A stretch of DNA of 64,000 bases, taken from contig JBMYLP010000007.1 of NCBI GenBank assembly GCA_049596455.1, forward strand, positions 7,275-71,274. The letters are read 5' to 3'. The notes under the pieces are model-generated. The model did no database searches, was not told where the DNA came from, and saw only the letters and a list, made by a program, of their open reading frames with translations. Source of the stretch: UBA7446 sp049596455. Its GTDB lineage: Bacteria > Bacteroidota > Bacteroidia > Flavobacteriales > Flavobacteriaceae. The position numbers and the translations under genes were made by a program. Shown piece by piece: positions 44,348-53,153 of the stretch. Positions within the stretch are counted from its first letter, which is position 1. Each line of letters begins with the position of its first letter.

Positions 44348-46189
44348 ATGAAATACATGGTAGTCTTACTGCTCTGCTGTGTAGCAGTACAGGCACAAGA
44401 ACGTTTAGATGAGGTTATCGTTACAGATTCTCGTATTCCCAAATCAAGAAAAAACAGCGGAAAAGCGGTGGTGAAAATAACCGCTAAAGAAATAGCAAAA
44501 AACAAAGGGATATCGCTAGCGCAACTCCTAAATCAATATGCGGGAATGTATATTTCTGGAGCGCAGATGCACCCCGGACAAAATTTGTCCTATAACATTC
44601 GTGGTGGCAATAACCGCCAGGTGTTGGTGCGTATAGACGGTGTGGTGGTCAGCGACCCATCACAAATTGAATCTGAATTTGATTTACGCCTTCTTGCGCA
44701 GGATCAAATTGCGTCTATTGAGGTGGTAAAAGGAGCATCGAGTAGCCTTTATGGTAGCGGTGCGGCAACTGCCGTGATTGATATCACTACTAAAAACACA
44801 GCCACTAAAAAGACAAGCTTGAACGTTAGGCGCGAATGGGGTACGCAAAATTCCCATGACCAAAAATTGGGCTCGCTGTCTGATGTGCAAAGGCAGTATT
44901 TGCAACTACAGCGCAGCGTTGCCAAGATTGGGCTTAGTGCTTCTATAAATCGCTTTACTTCCGACGGTATGTCGTCTGTGGTGGGAACAGAAAACGATGC
45001 CGTTACTAAAGAAAATATCCAATTTAATGCCAAAAGCCAGTATGAAGGACCGTGGGCTTGGATGGCATTTTACCAGCGTGATATGATCGATTCGGACTAT
45101 GATGCTACCTTTCCCACCTATGCAGATGCTGCAAATAGCTTTCTGAGTAAAAACCACCGTTATGGCTTTGCGCCTTCGTTTAACAAAGGCAAATCGAGTG
45201 TGCAAGCACATGTGTCGTGGTCGGATACGGAACGTGATTTTGCAAGTAATTTCCCCATTAACTATACCTCAAATGTATTTACTTCAGAGTTTACGTGGCG
45301 TTATCGTGCATCGGAAAAGCTAACCCTTTTGGGCGGTGGTTTGGTTCAGGATATTCGTTCAAAAAGTTCTAATGCTGCAAATGGTTTTGAGCACGATAAT
45401 GTAGCCTTTTTTGTAAGTGCACAATGGCAACACCAAAAAGGATACGCATTGCAACTAAGCGGTAGAAATACGGTGCACAGTGCCTTTGGTGCGCATCAAA
45501 CATTTACTGTAAACCCCTATTATGTGTTTTCTTTTGCTGATGAAAGTTATTGGAAACTTTTTAGCTCTTTAGCTACTTCTTTTATTGCGCCTTCGCAGTA
45601 TAAAATGTTTGATCCAAATTACGGGAATCTCAGCTTAGCGCCCGAAGAAAACAAAACTCTTGAGTCTGGTGTAGAATATGTTTCCACCAATAGTCGTATT
45701 ACCATAGTTGGGTTTGAACGGGAAGAGACCAATGTTATTGATTTTGTGTTGCTTCCCGACTTTTCTGGGCAGTACCGAAACAATGCCAAAACGTATAAAG
45801 TAAAAGGGGTAGAGATAGCAGGAGACTTTTCATTTAAAAACCTAACGCTTCAAGCCAATTACACGTTTGTGGAAAAGGTGAAGCAAGACCCAATACGACT
45901 ACCAAAGCATGCGGCTAATTTAGGAGTAAGCTATGATAGACCAAAAGCGCAATGGGGCGCGCATTTGCGTTATGTGGGTTCACGTAGCGACACCAATTTT
46001 GAAAACGGCAAGCGCGTTCATCTGGCCGCATTTACTCTAGTGGATACTCGTGTATCGTTTCCAAATCTCATTGGCGATGCTTCGGCAAGCCTGTCATTGA
46101 CCAATGTGTTTGACGCAGCATATACCGAATTTTATGGCTTTACAACGCTGGGAAGAAATCTGAATATTGGACTGCAGTATGCGTTTTAG
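44348..46189 (+). CDS. btuB: TonB-dependent receptor, BtuB-like vitamin B12 receptor
   Basis: A 613-residue outer-membrane receptor. A signal peptide (MKYMVVLLLCCVAVQAQ) precedes the TonB-box region ERLDEVIVTDSRI. The plug (about 45-160) has LNQYAGMYISGAQMHPGQ and RGGNNRQVLVRIDGVVVSDP; the beta-barrel ends in the aromatic NIGLQYAF. The size is that of BtuB rather than the roughly 1000-residue SusC type. The cobalamin riboswitch in its leader makes B12 or another corrinoid the most likely cargo. The stop interlocks with the S41 gene (TTAG). Confidence 0.92.
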   Translation: MKYMVVLLLCCVAVQAQERLDEVIVTDSRIPKSRKNSGKAVVKITAKEIAKNKGISLAQLLNQYAGMYISGAQMHPGQNLSYNIRGGNNRQVLVRIDGVVVSDPSQIESEFDLRLLAQDQIASIEVVKGASSSLYGSGAATAVIDITTKNTATKKTSLNVRREWGTQNSHDQKLGSLSDVQRQYLQLQRSVAKIGLSASINRFTSDGMSSVVGTENDAVTKENIQFNAKSQYEGPWAWMAFYQRDMIDSDYDATFPTYADAANSFLSKNHRYGFAPSFNKGKSSVQAHVSWSDTERDFASNFPINYTSNVFTSEFTWRYRASEKLTLLGGGLVQDIRSKSSNAANGFEHDNVAFFVSAQWQHQKGYALQLSGRNTVHSAFGAHQTFTVNPYYVFSFADESYWKLFSSLATSFIAPSQYKMFDPNYGNLSLAPEENKTLESGVEYVSTNSRITIVGFEREETNVIDFVLLPDFSGQYRNNAKTYKVKGVEIAGDFSFKNLTLQANYTFVEKVKQDPIRLPKHAANLGVSYDRPKAQWGAHLRYVGSRSDTNFENGKRVHLAAFTLVDTRVSFPNLIGDASASLSLTNVFDAAYTEFYGFTTLGRNLNIGLQYAF

Positions 46190-47559
46190 TCGGTAGGGCT
46201 ATAAATGGCTCTGCCTTCTTCAACTTGAATTTCGTTAAATGGTAATTTCACACTGTTTGTTTTAAATGAGCTAGAGGAGGTGACTTTTCCGCTAATGTAG
46301 TCTAAGGCTTTTTTTAAAAGCGGTTCGCTGGTTTCGCCCAATATACCAAGGTTTTCTAAATCTTCGTTAAACTCAATATTAGGAGAAAAACCATCTCCGT
46401 AATCACCAAATCCAACGCTGTTAAAAATCCCAAAGGTAATGGGTAACAACGCCCATGTGTGGTTTGGATTTTTGGTTTGCTTATTGTCGATATAATCGTA
46501 AACAATAAACGACCCAACGTTTTTCCCGTAGGTTTTGTTGCCAATAAGAACAACATCCATGTAAGGGTTTAGTCCATTTATCATCATTTCACTAGCGGAA
46601 GCAGAGCCTGAGGTAACCAAAAAAATAACTCGCGATAACCCTAACTTAATACCCGAATCTATAATTTCAATTTCCTCATTGTACTTAGCCAATTTTTCGT
46701 TGTAAACCATTTTACCAAAAACCTTGCCCGCATGCTCGCCAGCAATAAGTCCTGCTAAAAGTTGGGAAGTATTAACGCTTCCACCTGGATTGTAACGCAA
46801 ATCAAACACCAGTTCACCAATTTGCTGTGAAGCCAAATCGGTAAAAGCATTTTTTAAATCATCTTCTTGTTTTGAGGCAAAACCGTTATACATCACATAG
46901 CCTATTTTTTTACCCTCATGTTCAATAACTTTAGAAATGTGCAATTCTTTCTCTGTAAGCTCGGTATTATTTAGCGTAACCGATGTTCCGGTAGATTGAA
47001 TGGTAAGATTACTGATGCTTGCCATCGATAATGTGTAGCTCGCTTTGTTGGAAAACAATAAGGATTCATAATTTTCAACCGTTAATTGACTGCCATCTAC
47101 ATGCGTAAAAATATCACCGCGTTTTATGCCTTTTTGAGTAGCATCAGTGTTTGGGAGCACGTAGCGAACGTAGCCAAAAAGATTGGAATCTGTACTTGAA
47201 ATACGTCCCAAGCCAAACTTCATTCCGTTGCTAAGTGAAATCGAATTTAATTGCTTTTCCAAATCAACATAGTCATCGGTAATGACGCTAAATCTGTCAT
47301 CTTTATATTTCAAACCATCAAATAGCTCTTTTGGTCCTTTGTATGATTGTATAAAGGAAGTATATTCTTTTTCGTTACTAAACTTGTTATCCGCCAAATT
47401 AGGAACCTCTTTTTGCCAATAGTACACCGTATTCATTGCTTTATAGACAAAATCTTCAACTTCTAAATTTCTGGTTGTTGGTACTTGTATGGTATCGTCT
47501 TGATCGTCTTTACAGCCAAAAAACAGAACAAGAAACAGTAGTAGTATGAATTTTTTCAT
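46186..47559 (-). CDS. S41-family C-terminal-processing-type peptidase, lipoprotein
   Basis: A 457-residue S41 protease. The signal peptide with lipobox (LVLFFGCKD, Cys16) puts it on a membrane as a lipoprotein. A PDZ-like region (about 105-190) is followed by the S41 core with VFDLRYNPGGSVNT, the serine in VTSGSASASEMMINGL and the lysine region in IGNKTYGKNVGS. It is divergent from the ECF sigma factor and has a strong promoter of its own. It may process envelope proteins in a stress response. Confidence 0.88.
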   Translation of the reverse strand: MKKFILLLFLVLFFGCKDDQDDTIQVPTTRNLEVEDFVYKAMNTVYYWQKEVPNLADNKFSNEKEYTSFIQSYKGPKELFDGLKYKDDRFSVITDDYVDLEKQLNSISLSNGMKFGLGRISSTDSNLFGYVRYVLPNTDATQKGIKRGDIFTHVDGSQLTVENYESLLFSNKASYTLSMASISNLTIQSTGTSVTLNNTELTEKELHISKVIEHEGKKIGYVMYNGFASKQEDDLKNAFTDLASQQIGELVFDLRYNPGGSVNTSQLLAGLIAGEHAGKVFGKMVYNEKLAKYNEEIEIIDSGIKLGLSRVIFLVTSGSASASEMMINGLNPYMDVVLIGNKTYGKNVGSFIVYDYIDNKQTKNPNHTWALLPITFGIFNSVGFGDYGDGFSPNIEFNEDLENLGILGETSEPLLKKALDYISGKVTSSSSFKTNSVKLPFNEIQVEEGRAIYSPTD

Positions 47560-47590
47560 AGGTTTGATTTTTAGAGACTTAGCTAATGTA

Positions 47591-47620
47591 CAAAAATATC
47601 GAAAGCAGATGTTGTAACAA
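47591..47620 (-). promoter_or_regulatory. Promoter of the S41 gene (TTG-N19-TATTTTTG)
   Basis: On the minus strand TTG (47620-47618) and TATTTTTG (47598-47591) are 19 bases apart, an exact Bacteroidota promoter. It lies 31 bases before the S41 ATG and 20 bases from the divergent sigma-factor gene. Confidence 0.7.
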
Positions 47621-47639
47621 GCTGTTCACATAATCGTTA

Positions 47640-48194
47640 ATGAGACAAACACCCAATAAATCTTTGACTATCCAAATGGACGAAGGCGCATTTTTACAAC
47701 GAATTCTTGCTGTTCAAGACAGTATGTTTCGGTTGGCAAAAAGGTTGCTCACTTCCACAGAAGAAGCCGAAGATGCCGTACAGGAGGTGTTGACAAAATT
47801 GTGGAAAAACATGAGTGCATTAGCAACAATATCGAATCTTGAAGGCTACGCCATGACAATGACCAAAAACTATTGTTTGGACAGGTTAAAGTCAAAGCAA
47901 GCTACGCAGTTGCGGTTGGTGCATTTTAAGCACGATAAAGCCACAGCCTCATTAGACCAACACATTGATAATCGCGATAGTGTGGCGCAAGTTTTTGATT
48001 TTATGGAGGCGTTGCCCAAACAACAAAAACTGGTGCTTCAACTTCGTGATGTGGAACAATACGATTTTGAAACCATTGCACAAATAACCGAACTGTCAGA
48101 AGGTGCCGTAAGAGTAGCCCTCTCACGCGCCAGAAAAACCATACGAAAACAACTCATTAAAGCTCATCAACATGGAATTGAAACAGGTTCGTAA
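47640..48194 (+). CDS. ECF-type RNA polymerase sigma factor
   Basis: A 184-residue sigma-70 family protein of ECF type. Region 2 is MFRLAKRLLTSTEEAEDAVQEVLTKLW with the recognition NLEGYAMTMTKNYCLDRL; region 4 is LPKQQKLVLQLRDVEQYDFETI followed by EGAVRVALSRARKTIRK. ATG 47640 is used; ATG 47676 (MDEGAFLQRI) is also plausible and closer to related sigma factors. It overlaps the following gene by 23 bases. The next gene has the size and layout of an anti-sigma factor. Confidence 0.93.
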   Translation: MRQTPNKSLTIQMDEGAFLQRILAVQDSMFRLAKRLLTSTEEAEDAVQEVLTKLWKNMSALATISNLEGYAMTMTKNYCLDRLKSKQATQLRLVHFKHDKATASLDQHIDNRDSVAQVFDFMEALPKQQKLVLQLRDVEQYDFETIAQITELSEGAVRVALSRARKTIRKQLIKAHQHGIETGS

Positions 48195-48603
48195 ATATGT
48201 AGACCACTATCTTGAGGGCAACACCACTTTAGTGCAAGAACAAGCCTTGTTTGCTTATTTTTCTCAGGCACAGGTCGATGAAAGCTTGGTGCACTACAAG
48301 CCGTATTTTGCTGCTCTCGCGCAGCAGCGCGAGCAGCGTTTTAGCAGGAATTTTAATCCAATCAAAACATCAAAATCGCTACAGCTAAAACGCTATGCGG
48401 CAATAGCCGCAGCAGCAATTGCAGGTGTTTTTGTACTTCAGCAAACCACCATAACTTCGCAACCAACCCCAGAGGAGATTGCCTATGAAGAATTTAAAGC
48501 AAATATGTATCTCGTTGCCGAGCAGCTAAATAAAGGCAAGCAAGGCGTGGCATACATCGAAACGTTTAATCAAACCACAAACAAATTCATTAAATCCGAA
48601 TAA
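48172..48603 (+). CDS. Candidate anti-sigma factor, single-pass membrane protein
   Basis: A 143-residue protein whose start lies inside the sigma-factor gene. Residues 1-70 form a charged helical domain (MELKQVRKYVDHYLEGNTTL), residues about 74-91 one membrane segment (AAIAAAAIAGVFVLQQTT) and the rest a periplasmic stretch. This is the architecture of an anti-sigma factor, but the zinc motif HxxxCxxC of the ZAS domain is absent. Function is inferred from position. Confidence 0.7.
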   Translation: MELKQVRKYVDHYLEGNTTLVQEQALFAYFSQAQVDESLVHYKPYFAALAQQREQRFSRNFNPIKTSKSLQLKRYAAIAAAAIAGVFVLQQTTITSQPTPEEIAYEEFKANMYLVAEQLNKGKQGVAYIETFNQTTNKFIKSE

Positions 48604-48604
48604 C

Positions 48605-49159
48605 ATGAAAAAGAAGATAATTTTAGTTGCCCTTTTTACCCTATCGCTAAGTTGGGGGCAAGACGTATTTGAAAAATACGAATATGACGATAGCGTGAGC
48701 TATTTTTCCATTAGCCCAAAAATGTTTGAGATGCTAGCAAAACTTAGCATTGAAACCAACGACCCAGAGGCAGATCAATTCCTATCACTCGTACAAGAAA
48801 TAGAATCGTTTAAGGTAATTACCACCGAAAGCACCGATATTGCTGGTGAGATTCAGCGTTGGGTTGACAAGCACATAAAGGCAGTAAAAATGGAAGAGTT
48901 GATGCGTGTACGCGACAAGGAAGCCTATGTAAATTTCTATGTAAAATCGGCGCGAAACGATGATTTGGTCAAGGAACTTTTGATGTTTGTAACCGATATC
49001 AATACTAAACAAATCAATTTGGGTGACCGCAAACCCGAAACGGTGTTGCTGCATTTAAGCGGCGATATTGACCTGACGCAAATTTCCAAACTGGTCAATC
49101 AAATGAACCTTCCCGGCGGACAGCAATTAGGCAAATTAAATGAAAAAGAAAATGAATAA
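48605..49159 (+). CDS. DUF4252 domain protein, secreted
   Basis: A 184-residue protein with a signal peptide (MKKKIILVALFTLSLSWGQ) and a DUF4252 domain with YFSISPKMFEMLAKLSIE, QEIESFKVITTES and VYVKSARNDD-type strands. The family is restricted largely to Bacteroidota and has no known function; it is often found with sigma/anti-sigma genes. It lies one base after the candidate anti-sigma gene and overlaps the next DUF4252 gene by 20 bases. Confidence 0.78.
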   Translation: MKKKIILVALFTLSLSWGQDVFEKYEYDDSVSYFSISPKMFEMLAKLSIETNDPEADQFLSLVQEIESFKVITTESTDIAGEIQRWVDKHIKAVKMEELMRVRDKEAYVNFYVKSARNDDLVKELLMFVTDINTKQINLGDRKPETVLLHLSGDIDLTQISKLVNQMNLPGGQQLGKLNEKENE

Positions 49160-49673
49160 GCTTTGGTTTTATATTGTTGCTTTGGCGTTGGTGGGTTGTT
49201 CCACCACGCCAAGCATTCAAGAATACTATGTGTCTAAATCCGAAGACCCGAATTTTCTGGTTATTGACATTCCAACATCTATTTTAGGAATAGACAACAA
49301 TTCTCTCTCGCAAGAGGAGGAAGAGGCTTTAAGTTCATTTCAAAAACTCAACGTGTTGTTGTTTCGTAAAACAGTAGCAAATGCCGATCAACTACCAGCA
49401 GAATTATCCGTTGTGCGTTCCATTATCGACAATAAATCCTTTGAACCGCTATTGGTTATGAGCGATAGGCAATATTCAGGGAAACTCGTTTTGGAAGGAA
49501 CAGTAGATAAGCCCGATGAGATTGTGTTTTTTGGGGCTGCCGATGAAGGTTTTGTGTTGGCGCGCCTTATTGGGCGTGATATGCAAGTGGAAAAAGCCAT
49601 GCTGTTGGCAAATGCCATTCAGCGCGGAAATGGACTGCAAAACGCAGCAAAAGCCTTAGGCGGATTGTTCTAA
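49140..49673 (+). CDS. DUF4252-like lipoprotein
   Basis: A 177-residue lipoprotein: MKKKMNKLWFYIVALALVGC has the lipobox Cys at 20. The body resembles DUF4252 (SSFQKLNVLLFRKTVAN, ELSVVRSIIDNKSFEPLL, VLEGTVDKPDEIVFFG). It overlaps the preceding DUF4252 gene by 20 bases; ATG 49152 is an alternative start. The pair of soluble and lipoprotein DUF4252 genes follows the sigma/anti-sigma genes. Its stop interlocks with the convergent purB (CTAA). Confidence 0.75.
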   Translation: MKKKMNKLWFYIVALALVGCSTTPSIQEYYVSKSEDPNFLVIDIPTSILGIDNNSLSQEEEEALSSFQKLNVLLFRKTVANADQLPAELSVVRSIIDNKSFEPLLVMSDRQYSGKLVLEGTVDKPDEIVFFGAADEGFVLARLIGRDMQVEKAMLLANAIQRGNGLQNAAKALGGLF

Positions 49674-51013
49674 ATTCCCGTATAATTTTCGGGACGCAAT
49701 GCGTGAAGCGTGGCTTTTACTTCAGCTGAAACATCTAATGTTTCTATAAACTCACGGATAGCGGTTTCGTCAATGTGTGAATTGGTCCGTGTTAGTGCCT
49801 TGAGCGCCTCGTAAGGTTTTGGATAGCCTTCACGCCTTAAAATAGTTTGAATAGCCTCTGCAAGTACCGCCCAGTTTTGATCTAAGTCCTGTTGTATTTT
49901 TTCTTTGTTTACCAAAAGTTTTCCCATCCCTTTTGACAGCGATGTAAAGCTGATGAGCATATGTGCCATGGGAATACCTGCATTTCTGAGAACAGTGCTG
50001 TCGGTAAGGTCACGTTGTAATCTGGAAATAGGTAATTTTTCTGCCAAATGCGAAAGCAATGCATTGGCTATGCCGAGATTACCTTCTGCGTTTTCAAAAT
50101 CAATAGGATTTACTTTGTGTGGCATTGCCGATGAACCCACTTCACCTTCTTTAATTTGCTGCTTAAAGTAATCCATGGAAATATACGTCCAAATATCACG
50201 AGCAAAATCAATCAAAATGGTATTGATGCGCCTTTGCGCATCGCAAAGCGCCGCATAGTGGTCGTAATGTTCAATTTGTGTGGTAGGGAAGGAGTGATGT
50301 AATCCCAATGTTTTTTCAACAAATGCCGTTCCAAAAGCCTTCCAGTCAATATCGGGATAGGCTACATGATGCGCATTGTAATTTCCTGTTGCTCCACCAA
50401 ATTTGGCTGCCATAGGCACTTGCTTAAGTAACTTGATTTGTTCCTCAATACGCATTTTGAACACGGTAAGTTCTTTATCCAATCGTGTAGGTGAGGCAGG
50501 CTGACCGTGTGTGCGTGCCAACATGGGCGTATTTGCGCATTGCGCAATCAGCGCATCGAAAGCGAGCAAGACTTCTTGCAATGCTGTTAGGTACACTTTT
50601 TCGTAGGCTTCTTTAACAGATAGCGGAATAGCGGTGTTGTTTACATCTTGCGACGTCAACCCAAAATGGATAAACTCCTTGTAGGCACCCACATTAAGGT
50701 CGTCAAAAATTTGTTTTAAGAAATACTCTACGGCTTTTACATCGTGGTTGGTTTCCTTTTCAATGTCCTTAATTGTTTGTGCTTGATCAAGGCTAAAATG
50801 GCGATATACGCTACGTAATTCTTCAAAAAGTGCTGTTGGGAAATCGGCTAGTTGCGGCAACGGAAGTTCGCAAAGTGCAATAAAATATTCTACTTCAACT
50901 CGTACGCGATATTGAATCAACCCAAACTCAGAAAAATAAGGACTTAAGGATTTGGTTTTAGCACGATAGCGCCCATCTACAGGTGAAATTGCGCTTAGTT
51001 TGTTTAGTAGCAT
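49670..51013 (-). CDS. purB: Adenylosuccinate lyase
   Basis: The enzyme removes fumarate from SAICAR and adenylosuccinate in purine synthesis. The 447-residue length is normal. Motifs are the N-terminal AISPVDGRYRAKTKSLSPYF, IHFGLTSQDVNNTAIPLS, MLARTHGQPASPTRLDKEL and the flexible catalytic-serine loop VGSSAMPHKVNPIDFENAEG. It resembles the E. coli-type PurB. A -7 box on the minus strand lies 14 bases upstream. Confidence 0.97.
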   Translation of the reverse strand: MLLNKLSAISPVDGRYRAKTKSLSPYFSEFGLIQYRVRVEVEYFIALCELPLPQLADFPTALFEELRSVYRHFSLDQAQTIKDIEKETNHDVKAVEYFLKQIFDDLNVGAYKEFIHFGLTSQDVNNTAIPLSVKEAYEKVYLTALQEVLLAFDALIAQCANTPMLARTHGQPASPTRLDKELTVFKMRIEEQIKLLKQVPMAAKFGGATGNYNAHHVAYPDIDWKAFGTAFVEKTLGLHHSFPTTQIEHYDHYAALCDAQRRINTILIDFARDIWTYISMDYFKQQIKEGEVGSSAMPHKVNPIDFENAEGNLGIANALLSHLAEKLPISRLQRDLTDSTVLRNAGIPMAHMLISFTSLSKGMGKLLVNKEKIQQDLDQNWAVLAEAIQTILRREGYPKPYEALKALTRTNSHIDETAIREFIETLDVSAEVKATLHALRPENYTGI

Positions 51014-51027
51014 ATGATTTCAAAATG

Positions 51028-51035
51028 CAAAGGTA
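51028..51035 (-). promoter_or_regulatory. -7 element of purB promoter
   Basis: On the minus strand TACCTTTG matches TAnnTTTG exactly and lies 14 bases before the purB ATG. Confidence 0.55.
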
Positions 51036-51050
51036 GAGATTTTCGTCTTT

Positions 51051-51803
51051 TTAACGATTAAGCACTTTGTATTCTTCATAACACCCACTGATAGCTTCCA
51101 AAATTTGCAAATCATTGGCTCCTTTGATAAACCCGTCTGAAAAGTTACATTTTCGAAGAATTTCATCGATGTCTATGCGGTCTATTTGGAGTAATTCCTC
51201 AAGTGTTTTACGATCATATTTTACGGCAAGTAAATCACGGAGTTCATTGTTGGTTCGCACTTTTTTAAGCTTCCGTAATTGATTGGGTTTTCGTCCAAAA
51301 ATATTATACAAAAAATCAGCAGGGTTAGAAATGGCTTGTAAGATTCGAATTTCTCCCAGTGGAGTTCTGCTACCTCCTTCATATCCCCCAGAGGGTAGTC
51401 CTGGAATACTATAGCGGCGCGATCTGTTGATAGGAATGTTACGTGCATCAATATCCAAATAACCAGTAAGCTGATAGGGTCTAACCACAACTTCTTCGAG
51501 TGCCAATGCCAATTCGGTAAGCTGGAATCGAGTGTTAGGATACTTGATAAGGTCATTTGAAACGCGCACTTTTATGGATTTGTAGCCCAAATAAGAAAAG
51601 TAAAGCGTGTCGTTTACTTCAGCATCAATTTCAAATTTCCCCTCCTTATCTGTAATAGACATGGTGACTTTGTTCAAGTTGATGATATGCACCGTTGGAA
51701 TAGGTTTTTGATCGGCAGCATTTTCTACATACCCAATAACTTCCTGCCCGAAAGTCACGGAGCAACACATCAATAAAAAGCAATGCGTAAAACGTTTCAT
51801 CAT
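51051..51803 (-). CDS. CarboxypepD_reg-domain secreted protein
   Basis: A 250-residue protein with signal peptide (MMKRFTHCFLLMCCSVTFGQ) and an N-terminal beta-sandwich (about 22-105) of the carboxypeptidase regulatory type: VIGYVENAADQKPIPTVHI, SITDKEGKFEIDA, LYFSYLGYKSI. Such domains precede TonB receptors in Bacteroidota, but here no barrel follows. The C-terminal half (GGYEGGSRTPLGEIRILQAISNPADF, helical to the end) was not recognised. It is probably a periplasmic or outer-membrane-attached protein of unknown role. Confidence 0.78.
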   Translation of the reverse strand: MMKRFTHCFLLMCCSVTFGQEVIGYVENAADQKPIPTVHIINLNKVTMSITDKEGKFEIDAEVNDTLYFSYLGYKSIKVRVSNDLIKYPNTRFQLTELALALEEVVVRPYQLTGYLDIDARNIPINRSRRYSIPGLPSGGYEGGSRTPLGEIRILQAISNPADFLYNIFGRKPNQLRKLKKVRTNNELRDLLAVKYDRKTLEELLQIDRIDIDEILRKCNFSDGFIKGANDLQILEAISGCYEEYKVLNR

Positions 51804-51864
51804 ACAGTACTACAAACTACGTGCATTCCATTTTGGTCTGCAATCTTTTGCCCTAAATTTAACA

Positions 51865-52443
51865 CTATGTTATGGAATTTAAATAATCGTGTAGCTTAGC
51901 AATAGCACGACTGCGGTGGCTTAGACGCAGTTTTACTTCTTTAGCGAGCTCCCCAAAAGTTTTGTTATGCCCTTCCGGGATAAAAAGCGGATCATACCCA
52001 AAACCACCCGAACCGCTAAGTTTGTGGGCAATGGTTCCTTTGACAATCCCTTCAAAAGTGAGTTCTGTTGTGGCGTCTTTGTAGGCAATCACCGTCCTAA
52101 ATTGCGCTACACGATTTGGCTCGTTTCCCAAGGCATCTAACAATTTGGCGTTGTTTTTGGCATGGTTTTTTTCTTCTCCCGCATAACGCGCCGAATATAC
52201 GCCAGGCGCGCCATCAAGTGCTACAACTTCCAAACCGCTGTCGTCGGCAAAAACGGGGGTTTTAAACACTTCAAAAATATGTCTTGCTTTGAGCAATGCA
52301 TTGCCCACAAAGGTATCTTCGGTTTCGGCAATGTCTTGGTGGTAGTCCAAGTCCGCTAAACTCACGACTGAAAAGCCATCAAAAACAGCTTTTACTTCTT
52401 GAACTTTGTTTTGGTTATGCGTAGCAAAAATAAGTTTTCTCAT
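51865..52443 (-). CDS. rdgB: Non-canonical purine NTP diphosphatase
   Basis: An ITPase/HAM1-family enzyme that hydrolyses ITP, dITP and XTP. It has 192 residues and the family motifs FATHNQNKVQEVKAVF, FADDSGLEVVALDGAPGVYSAR, GSGGFGYDPLFIP and ELAKEVKLRLSHRSRAI. Its ATG overlaps the rlmH stop by ATGA, so it is coupled with rlmH, a common flavobacterial pair. Confidence 0.95.
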   Translation of the reverse strand: MRKLIFATHNQNKVQEVKAVFDGFSVVSLADLDYHQDIAETEDTFVGNALLKARHIFEVFKTPVFADDSGLEVVALDGAPGVYSARYAGEEKNHAKNNAKLLDALGNEPNRVAQFRTVIAYKDATTELTFEGIVKGTIAHKLSGSGGFGYDPLFIPEGHNKTFGELAKEVKLRLSHRSRAIAKLHDYLNSIT

Positions 52444-52913
52444 TCGTGATGATAGGGTTCGTTGTTTAAAATTGAAAAGGCTCTGTAAAGTTGTTCCACC
52501 ACAAAAATACGCACCATTTGGTGTGAAAACGTCATGGTTGAAAGCGATATTTTGTGTTGCCCCCTTTTGTATATTTCCGCTGAAAAACCATAGGGTCCGC
52601 CAATGGCAAAAACCAGATTTTTAGTACCTGCATTCATGCGTTTTTGTATAAAATCTGCAAAACCCTTAGAAGTGTGTTGATTGCCTTTTTCATCAAAAAG
52701 CACAAGGATGTCGGAGGGATTGAGTTGTTTCAACAATCGTTTTCCTTCCTCTTCTTTTTGCTCCGCTTCGCGTAGTTTTTTTGTGTTTTTTAGTTCTGGA
52801 AGTTCCACCCATTCAAACTTGATGTAATGCGATAGGCGTTTTTGATATTCGGGCAACCACTGGCGCAATGCGTCTTGATTGGTTTTTCCCATACAGATTA
52901 CTTTAATTTTCAC
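52440..52913 (-). CDS. rlmH: 23S rRNA pseudouridine-1915 N3-methyltransferase
   Basis: A SPOUT-family methyltransferase that modifies 23S rRNA helix 69. It has 157 residues and the motifs ILVLFDEKGNQHTSKGFADF, FAIGGPYGFSAEIYKRG and the C-terminal knot ISLSTMTFSHQMVRIFVVEQLYRA. The start is GTG 52913. A near-consensus -7 box (TACCTTCG on the minus strand, 52925-52918) ends 4 bases before it, again the leaderless spacing. Confidence 0.95.
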   Translation of the reverse strand: MKIKVICMGKTNQDALRQWLPEYQKRLSHYIKFEWVELPELKNTKKLREAEQKEEEGKRLLKQLNPSDILVLFDEKGNQHTSKGFADFIQKRMNAGTKNLVFAIGGPYGFSAEIYKRGQHKISLSTMTFSHQMVRIFVVEQLYRAFSILNNEPYHHE

Positions 52914-52917
52914 AATG

Positions 52918-52925
52918 CGAAGGTA
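52918..52925 (-). promoter_or_regulatory. Near-consensus -7 element of rlmH
   Basis: On the minus strand TACCTTCG differs from TAnnTTTG at one base and ends 4 bases before the GTG start of rlmH. Confidence 0.4.
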
Positions 52926-53141
52926 TCAACTTTTATGAAAGCCTGTATTTGAAGTAAGGTGAGTTACGCAGGCGCGCTAGTTGAAATTTAGTTTATTCAC
53001 TTTTTTGAGGTTGTGTTTTTTTTAACTTAGTGCTATTTGTTGTTCCTTGTTCTTAAATCAAAATCCGAATAAAGAAAAGTAATATTCCAAACCAGTTGTA
53101 GTATCAATTTTAACTAAAATGCAAGCCTCCATTTTATTAGT

Positions 53142-53149
53142 TACCTTAG
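53142..53149 (+). promoter_or_regulatory. Near-consensus -7 element of the BrkB gene
   Basis: TACCTTAG differs from TAnnTTTG at one base and ends 4 bases before ATG 53154. The rest of the 240-base gap to rlmH is AT-rich and holds nothing else recognised. Confidence 0.4.
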
Positions 53150-53153
53150 CAAA

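Noticed and set aside
52914..53153. Possible RNA gene in the rlmH-BrkB gap
   Set aside because: No tRNA-like cloverleaf or stable long hairpin was seen; the gap is AT-rich and explained by two divergent promoters.
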